From NCBI RefSeq assembly GCF_009733845.1, contig NZ_WNXZ01000001.1:124001-188000 (forward strand): a stretch of 64,000 nucleotides of DNA, in the 5' to 3' direction. Shown here one piece after another: positions 33,751 through 44,577 of the stretch. Source of the stretch: Pseudactinotalea terrae (GTDB lineage: Bacteria; Actinomycetota; Actinomycetes; Actinomycetales; Beutenbergiaceae). Positions within the stretch are counted from its first letter, which is position 1. Each line of letters starts with the position of its first letter. The notes beneath the pieces were generated by a model that worked only from the letters and a program-made list of their open reading frames with translations, ran no database searches and was not told the DNA's origin. The position numbers and the translations under genes were made by a program.

Positions 33751-36279
33751 TCAGAGCGGGCCGAGCCGCTCGATCCGGAGCACTGGCTCGCCCTCGGCGA
33801 CGCTCGCGGCGATGTCGACGACGGCGGTCAGGCGCCAGTCCTTGTCGCCGGCGGGGTCGTCGAGGATCTGGGTGAGCACCCAGGCGTCGCCCCGCTCCTC
33901 GATGCCGAGCATCGAGGGGGCGCGGGCCTCCGGGCCGATGCCGAGGTCGTCGTACTCGTCCCAGTAGGGGTCCGCGGCGGCTCGCCAGGCGGCGGCGTCC
34001 CAGCCGGCCGCGCCGTCGAGATCGCCCAGCTCGTCGTACGCCTCCCGTGCCAGCAGCTCCACGCGGCGGAACATCGCGTTGCGGACCATCACGCGGAACG
34101 CGCGCACGTTGTCGGTGATCGGCCGGACCGGGGGCGCGAGTGCCATGTCGCCGTCGTCGTCCTCGGGCCTCTCGAGGCGTGCGAGCGCACCGCCCGAGGC
34201 GAGCGACTCCCACTCGTCCAGCAGCGAGGAGTCCACCCCGCGCACCGTGGCGCCCAGCCACTCGACGACGTCCTCGAGCTCCTCGGTGCGCAGGTGCGGC
34301 GGCACCATCCGGCGCAGCGCGCGGTAGGCATCGGTGAGATACCGCAGCAGCACACCCTCGCTGCGGGCGATGCCGTAGGAGGAGATCAGCTCACCGAACG
34401 TCATCGCGCGCTCGAGCATCTCGCGCACCACCGACTTCGGCTTCAGCTCGTGGTCGTCCACCCACGGGTGCGCCTGCGCGTACTCGGCGAGGGCCGCGCT
34501 CAGCAGCTCCTCGAGCGGGCGGGGGTAGGTGATGTCGTCGAGGGCGTTCATCCTGTCGATGTAGTCGACGCCGTCGGCCTTCATCGCCGCGATCGCCTCG
34601 CCGCGCGCAGCCTTATCCTGTGCGATCAGCAGCGGTCGCGGGTCCTCGAGCGTCGCCTCGACCACCGAGACGGCGTCGAGCACGAAGCTCGGGTCCTCGG
34701 GGTCGAGCAGCTCCAGCGCCGCGAGCGCGAACGGCGAGAGCGGTGCGTCGAGCGCGACGTCGATCGGTACCTCGGTCGCGAGCCGGACCTGCCGGCCCTG
34801 GGCGTCCGGCTCGGCCAGCTTCTCCACGATCCCGGCCGCGCGCAGCGATCGGTAGATCCTCAACGCGTCGCGTACCAGCGTGTTGCGGGGGCTGGGGGCC
34901 TCGTGGTTGTCGGTGAGGAGCTTGGCCATCGCCGTGACCGGGTCGCCCCAGCGGGACAGCATCGAGAGCACCATGGCGTGCGTCACGCGCATCTGCGAGG
35001 TCAGCGGCTCGGGTGCCGCGTCGCGCAGCCGCTCAAAGGTCTTGTCGGTCCAGTTCACCTGGCCGGCAGGAGCCTGCTTGCGCACGATCTTGCGGCGCTT
35101 GCGCTCGTCGTCGCCCGCCTTGGCGAGCGCCTTCGCGTTCTCGATGACGTGCTCGGGCGCCTGCACGATGACCTCGCCGAGGGTGTCGTACCCGGCGCGG
35201 CCGGCGCGGCCCGCGACCTGATGGAACTCGCGAGCGCTCAGGTGGCGCTGCCGAACGCCGTCGAACTTCACCAGCGAGGTGAGCACCACGGTGCGGATCG
35301 GGACGTTGATGCCCACCCCGAGCGTGTCGGTGCCGCAGATCACCGGCAGCAGACCCGCCTGCGTGAGGCGCTCCACCACCCGCCGGTAGCGGGGGAGCAT
35401 GCCCGCGTGGTGCACGCCGATGCCGTGCCGCAGCAGCCGAGACAACGTGCTGCCGAAGCCTCGCGAGAAGGTGACCCTGTACTCGTCGAGGAACGCGGCG
35501 ATCGCGTCCCGCTGCGCGCGTGTGGCGACCTGGGTGGACGTCAGCGCCTGCGCGGTCGTGACCGCGGCAGCCTGGCTCGTGTGCACCACGTAGACCGGCG
35601 CGCGGTGCGTGGTGACCAGCTCCTGCAGCAGCTCGGCCAACGGCTCGAGCGAGTAGGCGTAGGTCAGCGGCACGGGCCGGGCAGCGTCGTCGATCACAGC
35701 GGTCGGTCGGCCGGTGCGTGTGGTGAGGTCCTCGGCGATCGCGCTGACGTCGCCCAAGGTCGCCGAGAGCAGCACGAACTGCGCCTGCGTCAGCTCCAGC
35801 AGCGGCACCTGCCACGCCCAGCCGCGCTGCGGGTCGGCGTAGTAGTGGAACTCGTCGGCCACCACCTGCCCGACGTCGGCCAGCTCGCCCTCGCGCAGCG
35901 CGAGGTTGGCGAGGATCTCGGCGGTGCAGCAGATGATCGGGGCGTCGGCGTTGATCGCGACGTCACCGGTGACCATGCCCACCAGATCGGCCCCGAAGAG
36001 ATCGACCAGATCGAAGAACTTCTCGCTGACCAGCGCTTTCAGCGGAGCGGTGTAGTAGGTCCGGCGGCCCTCGGCCAGCGCGACCGTGTGAGCCGACATC
36101 GCGATCAACGACTTGCCCGATCCCGTCGGGGTCGAGCAGATCACGTTCGCGCCCGAGGCAACCTCGAGCAGCGCGCTCTCCTGGTGCGGGTACAGCTCCA
36201 GACCGCGACCCGCAGCCCACGCGGTGACCGCCTCGACCGCCGCATCGGCGCCTTGATCCTGTGCCCCGGCGAGGCTCAT
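33751..36279 (-). CDS. DEAD/DEAH-box helicase with DUF3516 C-terminus
   Basis: An 842-residue superfamily 2 helicase. Walker A is STPTGSGKSLIAMSA; the Walker B box is DEFHYYAD; motif III LLSATLGDVS; motif VI in HQVAGRAGRAGYDT. The C-terminal 380 residues (from about GQVNWTDKTFERL) are the DUF3516 domain of actinobacteria. It is related to Ski2/Mtr4-like RNA helicases, so RNA processing or decay is a fair guess. GGGAGGAG precedes the ATG. It stands alone, divergent from the osmolyte transporter. Confidence 0.92.
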   Translation of the reverse strand: MSLAGAQDQGADAAVEAVTAWAAGRGLELYPHQESALLEVASGANVICSTPTGSGKSLIAMSAHTVALAEGRRTYYTAPLKALVSEKFFDLVDLFGADLVGMVTGDVAINADAPIICCTAEILANLALREGELADVGQVVADEFHYYADPQRGWAWQVPLLELTQAQFVLLSATLGDVSAIAEDLTTRTGRPTAVIDDAARPVPLTYAYSLEPLAELLQELVTTHRAPVYVVHTSQAAAVTTAQALTSTQVATRAQRDAIAAFLDEYRVTFSRGFGSTLSRLLRHGIGVHHAGMLPRYRRVVERLTQAGLLPVICGTDTLGVGINVPIRTVVLTSLVKFDGVRQRHLSAREFHQVAGRAGRAGYDTLGEVIVQAPEHVIENAKALAKAGDDERKRRKIVRKQAPAGQVNWTDKTFERLRDAAPEPLTSQMRVTHAMVLSMLSRWGDPVTAMAKLLTDNHEAPSPRNTLVRDALRIYRSLRAAGIVEKLAEPDAQGRQVRLATEVPIDVALDAPLSPFALAALELLDPEDPSFVLDAVSVVEATLEDPRPLLIAQDKAARGEAIAAMKADGVDYIDRMNALDDITYPRPLEELLSAALAEYAQAHPWVDDHELKPKSVVREMLERAMTFGELISSYGIARSEGVLLRYLTDAYRALRRMVPPHLRTEELEDVVEWLGATVRGVDSSLLDEWESLASGGALARLERPEDDDGDMALAPPVRPITDNVRAFRVMVRNAMFRRVELLAREAYDELGDLDGAAGWDAAAWRAAADPYWDEYDDLGIGPEARAPSMLGIEERGDAWVLTQILDDPAGDKDWRLTAVVDIAASVAEGEPVLRIERLGPL

Positions 36280-36391
36280 GACGCTCCTCCCGGTTGCGCA
36301 TCGACTCCGACGAGCCTATGCGCAGGAGCAACCTGGTGTGTGCCGCCGCTATCTGACCGAGGCGGGATCGAGGCTCTCCGTTGATCCTGCG

Positions 36392-36421
36392 TTGGACATG
36401 TCTTGACCGACCCGATAACGT
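36392..36421 (+). promoter_or_regulatory. Candidate promoter of the opu operon
   Basis: TTGGAC (36392-36397) and TAACGT (36416-36421) are 18 nt apart. This leaves a leader of about 75 nt before ATG 36504, which lacks a strong ribosome site. Confidence 0.4.
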
Positions 36422-36503
36422 GCTGACCGCCGTTTCCCAGGAGGGGTGGACGGCGAGACTACGTGACGCGAAACATACATACGAAACTGATGGGGTCGAG
36501 CGC

Positions 36504-37145
36504 ATGGGGGAATTCCTGGCCGGGCGGTTCAACGAGATCGCCTTCGCCTCGGTACAGCACCTGAGCCTCGTGGCGCAGTCCCTGGTGATCGCCACGGTCA
36601 TCGGGGTCGGGGTCGCGGCCCTCGTGTACCGCAACCAGGCCGCGAGCTCGCTCGCCAACGGCGTCACCGCGATCGGGCTGACGATCCCGTCGTTCGCGCT
36701 GATCGGCCTGATGGTCGCGCCGCTCGGGTTCGGCGTCACCCCCGCCGTCGTCGTCGTGGTCTTCTACGCCGTGCTGCCGATCCTGCGCAACGCGGTCGTC
36801 GGGCTCGCCGGCGTCGACCCCGGCGTCGTCGAGTCGGCGCGCGGGATCGGCATGAGCCGGTTCCGCACCTTCTGGCGGGTCGAGCTGCCGATCGCGTGGC
36901 CGGTGATCCTGTCCGGGGTGCGGATCTCGGGGCAGATGGTGATGGGTGTCGCCGCCGTCGCCGCGTTCGTGCTCGGCCCCGGGCTCGGCGGCCTCATCTT
37001 CCAAGGGCTCTCCCGGATGGGGGGAGCCGGTTCGATCGAGTCGATCGTGACCGCCGTCGTCGGCGTGATCCTGCTCGCGCTCGTGCTCGACCTCGTCCTC
37101 GTCGCCATCGGGCGACTGACCACACCGAGAGGTATCCGTGTCTGA
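36504..37145 (+). CDS. Compatible-solute ABC transporter permease (OpuCB-like)
   Basis: A 213-residue permease of the glycine betaine/carnitine/choline family: LSLVAQSLVIATVIGVGVAA, IPSFALIGLMVAPLGFG, YAVLPILRNAVVGLAGVDPG, ESARGIGMSRFRTFWRVELP (the ATPase-contact loop) and a C-terminal helix. Five to six helices. It opens a four-gene operon permease-ATPase-permease-binding protein, the order of B. subtilis opuC/opuB-like systems; the stop overlaps the ATPase start by 8 nt. Confidence 0.92.
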   Translation: MGEFLAGRFNEIAFASVQHLSLVAQSLVIATVIGVGVAALVYRNQAASSLANGVTAIGLTIPSFALIGLMVAPLGFGVTPAVVVVVFYAVLPILRNAVVGLAGVDPGVVESARGIGMSRFRTFWRVELPIAWPVILSGVRISGQMVMGVAAVAAFVLGPGLGGLIFQGLSRMGGAGSIESIVTAVVGVILLALVLDLVLVAIGRLTTPRGIRV

Positions 37146-38364
37146 CACCGCCACCGCCCTGCCCCAGGGCGACGAGAGCCAGATCACCGGCAAGTCGATC
37201 CGCCTCGAGGGCGTGACCAAGCGCTATCCCGGGCAGACCACGCCCGCCGTCGACGGCGTGACCCTCGAGATCCCCGCCGGGCAGGTCGTGATGCTCGTCG
37301 GGCCGTCCGGCTGCGGCAAGACCACCACGCTCAAGATGATCAACCGGCTGATCGAGCCGACCGACGGCCGGATCGTCCTCGGCGACGAGGACGTCACCGA
37401 CATCGACGGCGACCAGCTGCGTCGTCGCATCGGCTACGTGATCCAGGCCGGCGGCCTGTTCCCTCACATGACGGTCGCGCAGAACATCGCGATCGTGCCG
37501 AAGATGCTCGGCTGGGACGCCCAGCGCATCGAGGAGCGCACCACCGAGCTGCTCGACCTCGTCTCGCTCGATCCGGACACCTACCGCGACCGGTACCCCA
37601 AGGAGCTCTCGGGCGGCCAGCAGCAACGCGTGGGCGTGGCGCGGGCACTGGCGGCCGACCCGCCCGTGCTGCTGATGGACGAGCCGTTCGGCGCGGTGGA
37701 CCCGATCACGCGGCAGCGGTTGCAGGACGAGCTGATCCGCATCCAGCACGAGCTGCGCAAGACGATCGTCATCGTCACCCACGACTTCGACGAGGCGGTC
37801 AAGCTCGGCGACTGGATCGTGATCTTCCGCGAGGGCGCGCAGATCGTGCAGTACGACACCCCCGAACGCATCCTGGCCGAACCGGCCGACGAGTTCGTCG
37901 AGTCCTTCATCGGCAGCGGTGCCGGGCTCAAGCAGCTCAACCTGCGGCGGGTACGGGACGTCGAGCTCAGGGAGGCGGTCACGGCGCGACCCGGCGAGGC
38001 CGCAGCCGACGTGCTGGCGCGGGTCGAGCAGGCCAAGCACGGGCACGCGGTCATCCTCGACGAGCGTGACCGCCCCATCGGCTGGCCCTCGAGGCGTCAG
38101 CTCTCACGCCTGACGACGCTCGCCGACGCGGTGGACGAGACGACCCCGATCGTGGGTCAGGACGCGACGCTCAACGATGCGCTCGACGAGATGCTGGTCT
38201 CCAGCGCGGGCGCGGCGATCGTCACCGGTCGCCGGGGCGTGTTCGTGGGTGTGATCACGGTCGAGGTGGTCATGGAGGCGATCCGCGCGGTCCGCGACGC
38301 TGCCGGCGACGACATCGGCGGCGCACCGGTGGGCACCAACGCCGAGGTGACACAGGATGGCTGA
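37138..38364 (+). CDS. Compatible-solute ABC transporter ATP-binding protein with CBS domains (OpuCA-like)
   Basis: A 408-residue ATPase: Walker A GPSGCGKTTTLKM, Q-loop YVIQAGGLFPHMT, signature LSGGQQQRVGVARAL, Walker B VLLMDEPFGAVDP, H-loop VTHDFDEAVKLGD. From about residue 280 it carries a tandem CBS module (GHAVILDERDRPIGW and SAGAAIVTGRRGVFVGVIT), which in OpuA/OpuC senses ionic strength or nucleotides. It energises osmoprotectant uptake. Start overlaps the upstream permease by 8 nt. Confidence 0.94.
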   Translation: MSDTATALPQGDESQITGKSIRLEGVTKRYPGQTTPAVDGVTLEIPAGQVVMLVGPSGCGKTTTLKMINRLIEPTDGRIVLGDEDVTDIDGDQLRRRIGYVIQAGGLFPHMTVAQNIAIVPKMLGWDAQRIEERTTELLDLVSLDPDTYRDRYPKELSGGQQQRVGVARALAADPPVLLMDEPFGAVDPITRQRLQDELIRIQHELRKTIVIVTHDFDEAVKLGDWIVIFREGAQIVQYDTPERILAEPADEFVESFIGSGAGLKQLNLRRVRDVELREAVTARPGEAAADVLARVEQAKHGHAVILDERDRPIGWPSRRQLSRLTTLADAVDETTPIVGQDATLNDALDEMLVSSAGAAIVTGRRGVFVGVITVEVVMEAIRAVRDAAGDDIGGAPVGTNAEVTQDG

Positions 38365-39130
38365 GGCGATCGCCGGACCAGCAGCCGGCACCGGTTCAGC
38401 GGCACGCCCGTGGCGACCGCTGATCTTCCAGCTCGTGGCGATCGTGGCTGCCGCGCTCGCACTCGTGGTCTGGCTGCGGACGGCCGAGCTGACCGCGACG
38501 GAGGCGGAGACCCTCAACGCCGGCGCGCTCGTGAAGCTGATCGGTGAGCACCTGCTGCTGACGCTGGTCGGCACTGCCATCGTGCTCGTGATCGCGATCC
38601 CGCTCGGGGTGCTGCTCACGCGCGGCCGGTTCAAGAAGGTCGCAGGCCCGGTGCTGGCAGTGGCGAACTTCGGGCAGGCGGCGCCGGCCGTCGGCCTGAT
38701 CGTGCTGATCGCGGCTGCTCCGTTCCTTCCGAACGGTTTCTGGGCGGCGATCATCGCGCTGGTGGTCTACGCGGCGCTACCGGTGCTGGGCAACACGATG
38801 ATCGGGATCCGCGGTGTCGACCAGCGGCTCGTCGAGGCGGGCCGGGGGATGGGCATGACCGCGCCTGCGGTGCTGTTCCGTGTCGAGCTTCCGCTGGCCG
38901 TGCCCGTGATGCTCGCCGGTGTCCGTACCGCGCTTGTGCTCCTCGTGGGCACCGCGGCGCTCGCCAGCTTCATCAACGGCGGTGGCCTCGGGCTGCTCAT
39001 CACCACGGGCGTCAACCTGTACGAGCTCCGGGTGCTGGTGACCGGCGCCCTGCTGACGGCGCTGCTGGCGCTGCTGATCGACTGGGCCGGCCGCGTGGTC
39101 GAGCACGTCGCCCGGCCGAAGGGAATGTGA
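38357..39130 (+). CDS. Compatible-solute ABC transporter permease, second subunit
   Basis: A 257-residue permease of the same family with an extra N-terminal helix (FQLVAIVAAALALVVWL) and a short outer loop before the conserved core: HLLLTLVGTAIVLVIAIPLG, LPVLGNTMIGIRGVDQRLVE and GRGMGMTAPAVLFRVELPLA. It pairs with the first permease to make a heterodimer. ATG overlaps the ATPase gene by 8 nt. Confidence 0.92.
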   Translation: MAEAIAGPAAGTGSAARPWRPLIFQLVAIVAAALALVVWLRTAELTATEAETLNAGALVKLIGEHLLLTLVGTAIVLVIAIPLGVLLTRGRFKKVAGPVLAVANFGQAAPAVGLIVLIAAAPFLPNGFWAAIIALVVYAALPVLGNTMIGIRGVDQRLVEAGRGMGMTAPAVLFRVELPLAVPVMLAGVRTALVLLVGTAALASFINGGGLGLLITTGVNLYELRVLVTGALLTALLALLIDWAGRVVEHVARPKGM

Positions 39131-40143
39131 TGGCGAGGACCATGAATGCAGCGCGAGGTACCCGACGTCGCGTCGGCGCCCTGCTGGCCGGGCTGTCGGT
39201 CGGCGTGGTCGCCGCCTGCGGTCTGCACCCGGCGACTGCCTACACGCCCGAGAGCGCCCCTGGCTCGATCGAGGGGATCGAGGGCCTGCCCGAGGACGCC
39301 TCGATCACCGTGACCGGCAAGAACTTCACCGAACAGCTGATCCTCGGCAAGATGGCCGTGATCGTGGCGCAGGCCGCCGGGTTCACGGTCACCGACCTCA
39401 CGAACGTGCCGGGCAGTGTGCCCGTGCGCGAGCTGATGCTCTCGGGCGAGGCCGACATCACGTTCGAGTACACCGGCACCGCCTGGCTGACCTACCTCGG
39501 CCAGGCCGAGGGCATCCCGGACCAGCAGGAGCAGTGGCAGGCGGTCCGCGACGCCGACGCCGCCAACGGTCTGACCTGGTTGCCGCCGGCGCCCCTGAAC
39601 AACACCTATGCGTTCGCGGTGCGGTCCGAGGCGGTCGAGGAGCTCGACGGCGTCTCGACGCTCAGTGAGCTCGCCGCGCTGCCCGTCGAGGACCGGACCT
39701 TCTGCGTCGAGGCCGAGTTCAACTCGCGTGCCGACGGCCTCGGGCCGATGCTCGAGACGTACGACATCCCACGCGGCGACCCGCAGGGCGTGCCGAACGA
39801 GAACATCATGATCTTCGACACCGGCGCGGTCTATACCGCGACCGATGCCGGGACCTGCAACTTCGGCGAGGTGTTCACCACCGACGGCCGCATCGAGAGC
39901 CTCGACCTCGTGGTCCTCGAGGACGACCTCGGCTACTTCCCGGCCTACAACGTGGCGCCGGTCATCAACACCGAGACGCTCGAGGAGTACCCCGCGCTCG
40001 AGGAGATCTACAGCACGCTCGCGGCCGAGCTGACCGACGAGCGACTGCAACAGCTCAACCTGCGGGTCGACGAGGGTGGCGAGCTCCCGGCCGACGTCGC
40101 GTTCGACTTCCTGCTCGAGCTGGGGATGGTCACCGAGCCCTGA
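39130..40143 (+). CDS. Glycine betaine/choline-type substrate-binding lipoprotein (OpuCC/ProX-like)
   Basis: A 337-residue lipoprotein. Signal: RGTRRRVGALLAGLSVGVVA with lipobox VVAAC. The mature part is the OpuAC-like fold: ITVTGKNFTEQLILGKMAVI, ELMLSGEADITFEYTGTAWL, and YNVAPVINTETLEEYPAL. It captures the osmolyte outside the membrane. ATG 39130 shares one base with the upstream stop and has AAGGGA 5 nt away; GTG 39127 is the alternative. Confidence 0.92.
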   Translation: MARTMNAARGTRRRVGALLAGLSVGVVAACGLHPATAYTPESAPGSIEGIEGLPEDASITVTGKNFTEQLILGKMAVIVAQAAGFTVTDLTNVPGSVPVRELMLSGEADITFEYTGTAWLTYLGQAEGIPDQQEQWQAVRDADAANGLTWLPPAPLNNTYAFAVRSEAVEELDGVSTLSELAALPVEDRTFCVEAEFNSRADGLGPMLETYDIPRGDPQGVPNENIMIFDTGAVYTATDAGTCNFGEVFTTDGRIESLDLVVLEDDLGYFPAYNVAPVINTETLEEYPALEEIYSTLAAELTDERLQQLNLRVDEGGELPADVAFDFLLELGMVTEP

Positions 40144-40165
40144 GCCGGTGCCGTGCTCAGCCCGG

Positions 40166-41965
<1,800 letters not shown>

Positions 41966-41976
41966 GAGGGTCCAGC

Positions 41977-43224
41977 CTAAGGTGCGGACGCGGTCGTCGC
42001 TGCCACGGCGCCGTCGGCGTGCTGCGGTGCGGCCGAGGGGCCGTAGAGCGTCTCGACCGCGGCGATGACCTCGTCGAGGCGACCCTCGACAGCGAGGGTG
42101 TGGGCCCGGGTGGTGGGGCCGTGCACCAGGACCCCGGCGAAGTGGCGCAGCGCACGCTCGGTGGCCTCGGCCGTCTCGACCGACGTGCCCGGGCGCGCCT
42201 GCATCCGCTTGAGCTCCTGCTCGAGCAGGCGCATCACGTGCTCGCGGAACGCGGTGACCACCGGACCGGCGGCTGCGCTGGCGTCGAACGCATCAGCTGC
42301 GGACTCGACCAGGTCATGGGCCTGCGCGCTCGCCTGCAGCTCCGGCACCGGGGCGTGCAGACCGATCGTCGGCAGGTCGAGCAGGTCGACGCCCGGGAGC
42401 TCGGCCACGGCCGGATCCACGTTCGCCGGCATGCCCAGATCGACGACGAGGGTCGCTTCGGTCGAGGCGCCGCGGGCGGCGAGCAGCCGCTCGCGCGTCA
42501 GCGCCTGGAGCGTGGTCGAGGTGACGACGAGGTCGGCGGCTCCCAGCGCGGAGGTGAGATCGTCGCCGTCGACCATCCGCACGGCCGGGTGGGGGAGCAT
42601 CCGCCCCGAGGGTGACCACGCGTCCATGGCGCGGACGCCGCGCTCGACGAGCGCGGCGCACAGGGCGCGCGCATGGCTGCCGGAGCCGATCACGAGCACG
42701 CGGGCGGCGCGCCACCCGCCCAGGCGGCTGCCCGCGAGGTCGAGCGCGAGCTGCACGATCGACTGCCCGCCCTCGCTGATGCCGCTGATGGCCCGGACCT
42801 CGCGGGAGGTGGCGGTCGCGCCCTGGAAGAGGCGCTCGAGCTGAGGCGTGGTGACGCCGTCGCGCTGGGCCTCCGCGAGCGCGCGGCGCACCTGGCCGGT
42901 GATCTCGCGCTCGCCGAAGACCATCGAGTCGAGCCCGGAGGCGACCGCGAACAGGTGCGCACTGACGCGGTTGCCCGCGATCACCCGCATGCCGTCAGCG
43001 AGCTCCTCGGGCTCGAGCTGCGCGGCGCGTGCGACGTCGGCGACGAGGTCCGCCGGGTCGTCCGCGTCCTCGATGTCGAGGTAGAGCTCGTAACGGTTGC
43101 AGGTCGCCAGCGTGACCCGACCGCGAGCAGCGGCCGGTGCGGCGACATCCGCGAGCCCCGAGGCGAGACGCTCGAGCAGGTCGAACGTGGCCGTGCGGTG
43201 ACTCGCTCCCAGGCAGACGAGCAC
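41977..43224 (-). CDS. hemA: Glutamyl-tRNA reductase
   Basis: A 415-residue enzyme that begins C5 tetrapyrrole synthesis by reducing Glu-tRNA to glutamate semialdehyde. The catalytic Cys42 lies in VTLATCNRYELYL; GLDSMVFGEREITGQV and the NADPH-binding VLVIGSGSHARALCAAL follow. GTG 43224 is 6 nt after TACCCT and also has GGAG just upstream. It is divergent from hemE, while the rest of the heme genes lie on the plus strand. Confidence 0.95.
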   Translation of the reverse strand: MLVCLGASHRTATFDLLERLASGLADVAAPAAARGRVTLATCNRYELYLDIEDADDPADLVADVARAAQLEPEELADGMRVIAGNRVSAHLFAVASGLDSMVFGEREITGQVRRALAEAQRDGVTTPQLERLFQGATATSREVRAISGISEGGQSIVQLALDLAGSRLGGWRAARVLVIGSGSHARALCAALVERGVRAMDAWSPSGRMLPHPAVRMVDGDDLTSALGAADLVVTSTTLQALTRERLLAARGASTEATLVVDLGMPANVDPAVAELPGVDLLDLPTIGLHAPVPELQASAQAHDLVESAADAFDASAAAGPVVTAFREHVMRLLEQELKRMQARPGTSVETAEATERALRHFAGVLVHGPTTRAHTLAVEGRLDEVIAAVETLYGPSAAPQHADGAVAATTASAP

Positions 43225-43230
43225 CGCTCC

Positions 43231-43236
43231 AGGGTA
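43231..43236 (-). promoter_or_regulatory. -10 element of a leaderless hemA promoter
   Basis: On the minus strand TACCCT lies 6 nt (GGAGCG) before GTG 43224. Confidence 0.5.
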
Positions 43237-43311
43237 GGCGCGATCATGTTTCCGGGTGATGACGCCCCGTCACGTCCAGCACGTGGGCACGGACCGCCGG
43301 CCGGTGGGCGT

Positions 43312-43377
43312 GAGTGCGCACATCCACGGTGACGGCGCACGGTGCGGTGTGCGCACTCACCGGCGGTGTGCGATCTC
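43312..43377. repeat. 66-bp palindromic intergenic element, copy 2
   Basis: Same length as the element at 22427-22492, no gaps, 57 of 66 identical. GAGTGCGCACA (43312-43322) is perfectly complementary to the internal TGTGCGCACTC (43348-43358), and the end is TGTGCGATCTC. It lies in the hemA-hemE divergent spacer. Confidence 0.8.
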
Positions 43378-43452
43378 ACGGTGGCCGCGAGGCGAGGCTG
43401 AGGCGACACGGTGTCGCGACTGGGCGGGCGGAGACAGTGGCACGATCGAGGG

Positions 43453-44511
43453 GTGCCGACCGTCGAGCTGAACCCCCACCCCGCGCTGGCCTCCGCGCCG
43501 CTGCTGCGCGCCTACCGCGGCGAGCGCCCCGACCGGCTGCCCGTCTGGTTCATGCGGCAGGCCGGCCGGTCGCTGCCGGAGTACCGGGAGCTACGGGTCG
43601 GCACCCGGATGCTCGATGCCTGCCTCGATCCCGCGCTGGCGGCCGAGATCACGCTCCAGCCCGTGCGGCGTCACGGTGTGGATGCCGCGATCCTGTTCAG
43701 CGACATCGTGGTGCCGTTGAAGATGGTGGGCGTCGACGTCGAGATCGTCCCCGGCAAGGGGCCGGTGCTCGCGCACCCGGTCCGCACGGCAGCCGACGTC
43801 CGCGACCTGGTCGCGCACGCACCCGACGGCGCCACGCCCGAGGCGTTCGACGCCGTCGCCCAGGCGGTGCGGATCGTGGTGGCCGAGCTGGGCGGGACAC
43901 CGCTGATCGGCTTCGCGGGCGCTCCGTTCACGCTCGCCGCCTACCTCGTGGAGGGCGGCCCGAGCAAGGACCAGCTCGCCGCCCGCACCCTCATGCACGC
44001 CGACCCGGAGGCGTGGCAGCAGCTGATGTCGTGGACGGCGCAGCTGTCCTCGGCGTTCCTGCTCGCCCAGGTCGCTGCCGGTGCGAGCGCCGTCCAGCTC
44101 TTCGACTCGTGGGCGGGCTCGCTCTCGCTCGCCGACTACGAGCGGGCCGTGCTCCCGGCCTCGACGGCGGCGCTGACAGGTGCGCGTGCGCAGGGTGTCC
44201 CGACCGTGCACTTCGGCACCGGGACCGGCCACCTGCTGCCGGCGATGTCCACCGCTGCGGACGTCGTCGGCGTCGACCACCGCACACCGCTCGACGAGGC
44301 GGCGGCGCTCGTGCCCGGCGTGCCGCTGCAGGGCAACATCGACCCGGCGCTGCTCGGCGCTCCGTGGGAGGTGCTCGAGGGCCACGTGCGCGCGGTCGTC
44401 GAGGCCGGCCGTGCCGCGCCCGGGCATGTGGTCAACCTCGGCCACGGCGTACCGCCCGGCGCCGACCCCGCGGTCCTCACCCGGCTCGTCGAGCTGATCC
44501 ACGCCCTGTAG
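43453..44511 (+). CDS. hemE: Uroporphyrinogen decarboxylase
   Basis: A 352-residue enzyme converting uroporphyrinogen III to coproporphyrinogen III. Signature RLPVWFMRQAGRSLPEYREL and GFAGAPFTLAAYLVEGG, with LFDSWAGSLSLADYERAVLP and NLGHGVPPGADP at the end. GTG 43453 is chosen from the conserved N-terminus; GAGG precedes it, and a weak CACGAT lies 6 nt upstream. The next gene is not a heme gene but a sugar-binding lipoprotein. Confidence 0.95.
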   Translation: MPTVELNPHPALASAPLLRAYRGERPDRLPVWFMRQAGRSLPEYRELRVGTRMLDACLDPALAAEITLQPVRRHGVDAAILFSDIVVPLKMVGVDVEIVPGKGPVLAHPVRTAADVRDLVAHAPDGATPEAFDAVAQAVRIVVAELGGTPLIGFAGAPFTLAAYLVEGGPSKDQLAARTLMHADPEAWQQLMSWTAQLSSAFLLAQVAAGASAVQLFDSWAGSLSLADYERAVLPASTAALTGARAQGVPTVHFGTGTGHLLPAMSTAADVVGVDHRTPLDEAAALVPGVPLQGNIDPALLGAPWEVLEGHVRAVVEAGRAAPGHVVNLGHGVPPGADPAVLTRLVELIHAL

Positions 44512-44577
44512 CGACGGGCGTGGCAGACTGGCGCGGCGCGGCACGGATGCCCGCCGTTTCACGTTGAAGGAGCATCG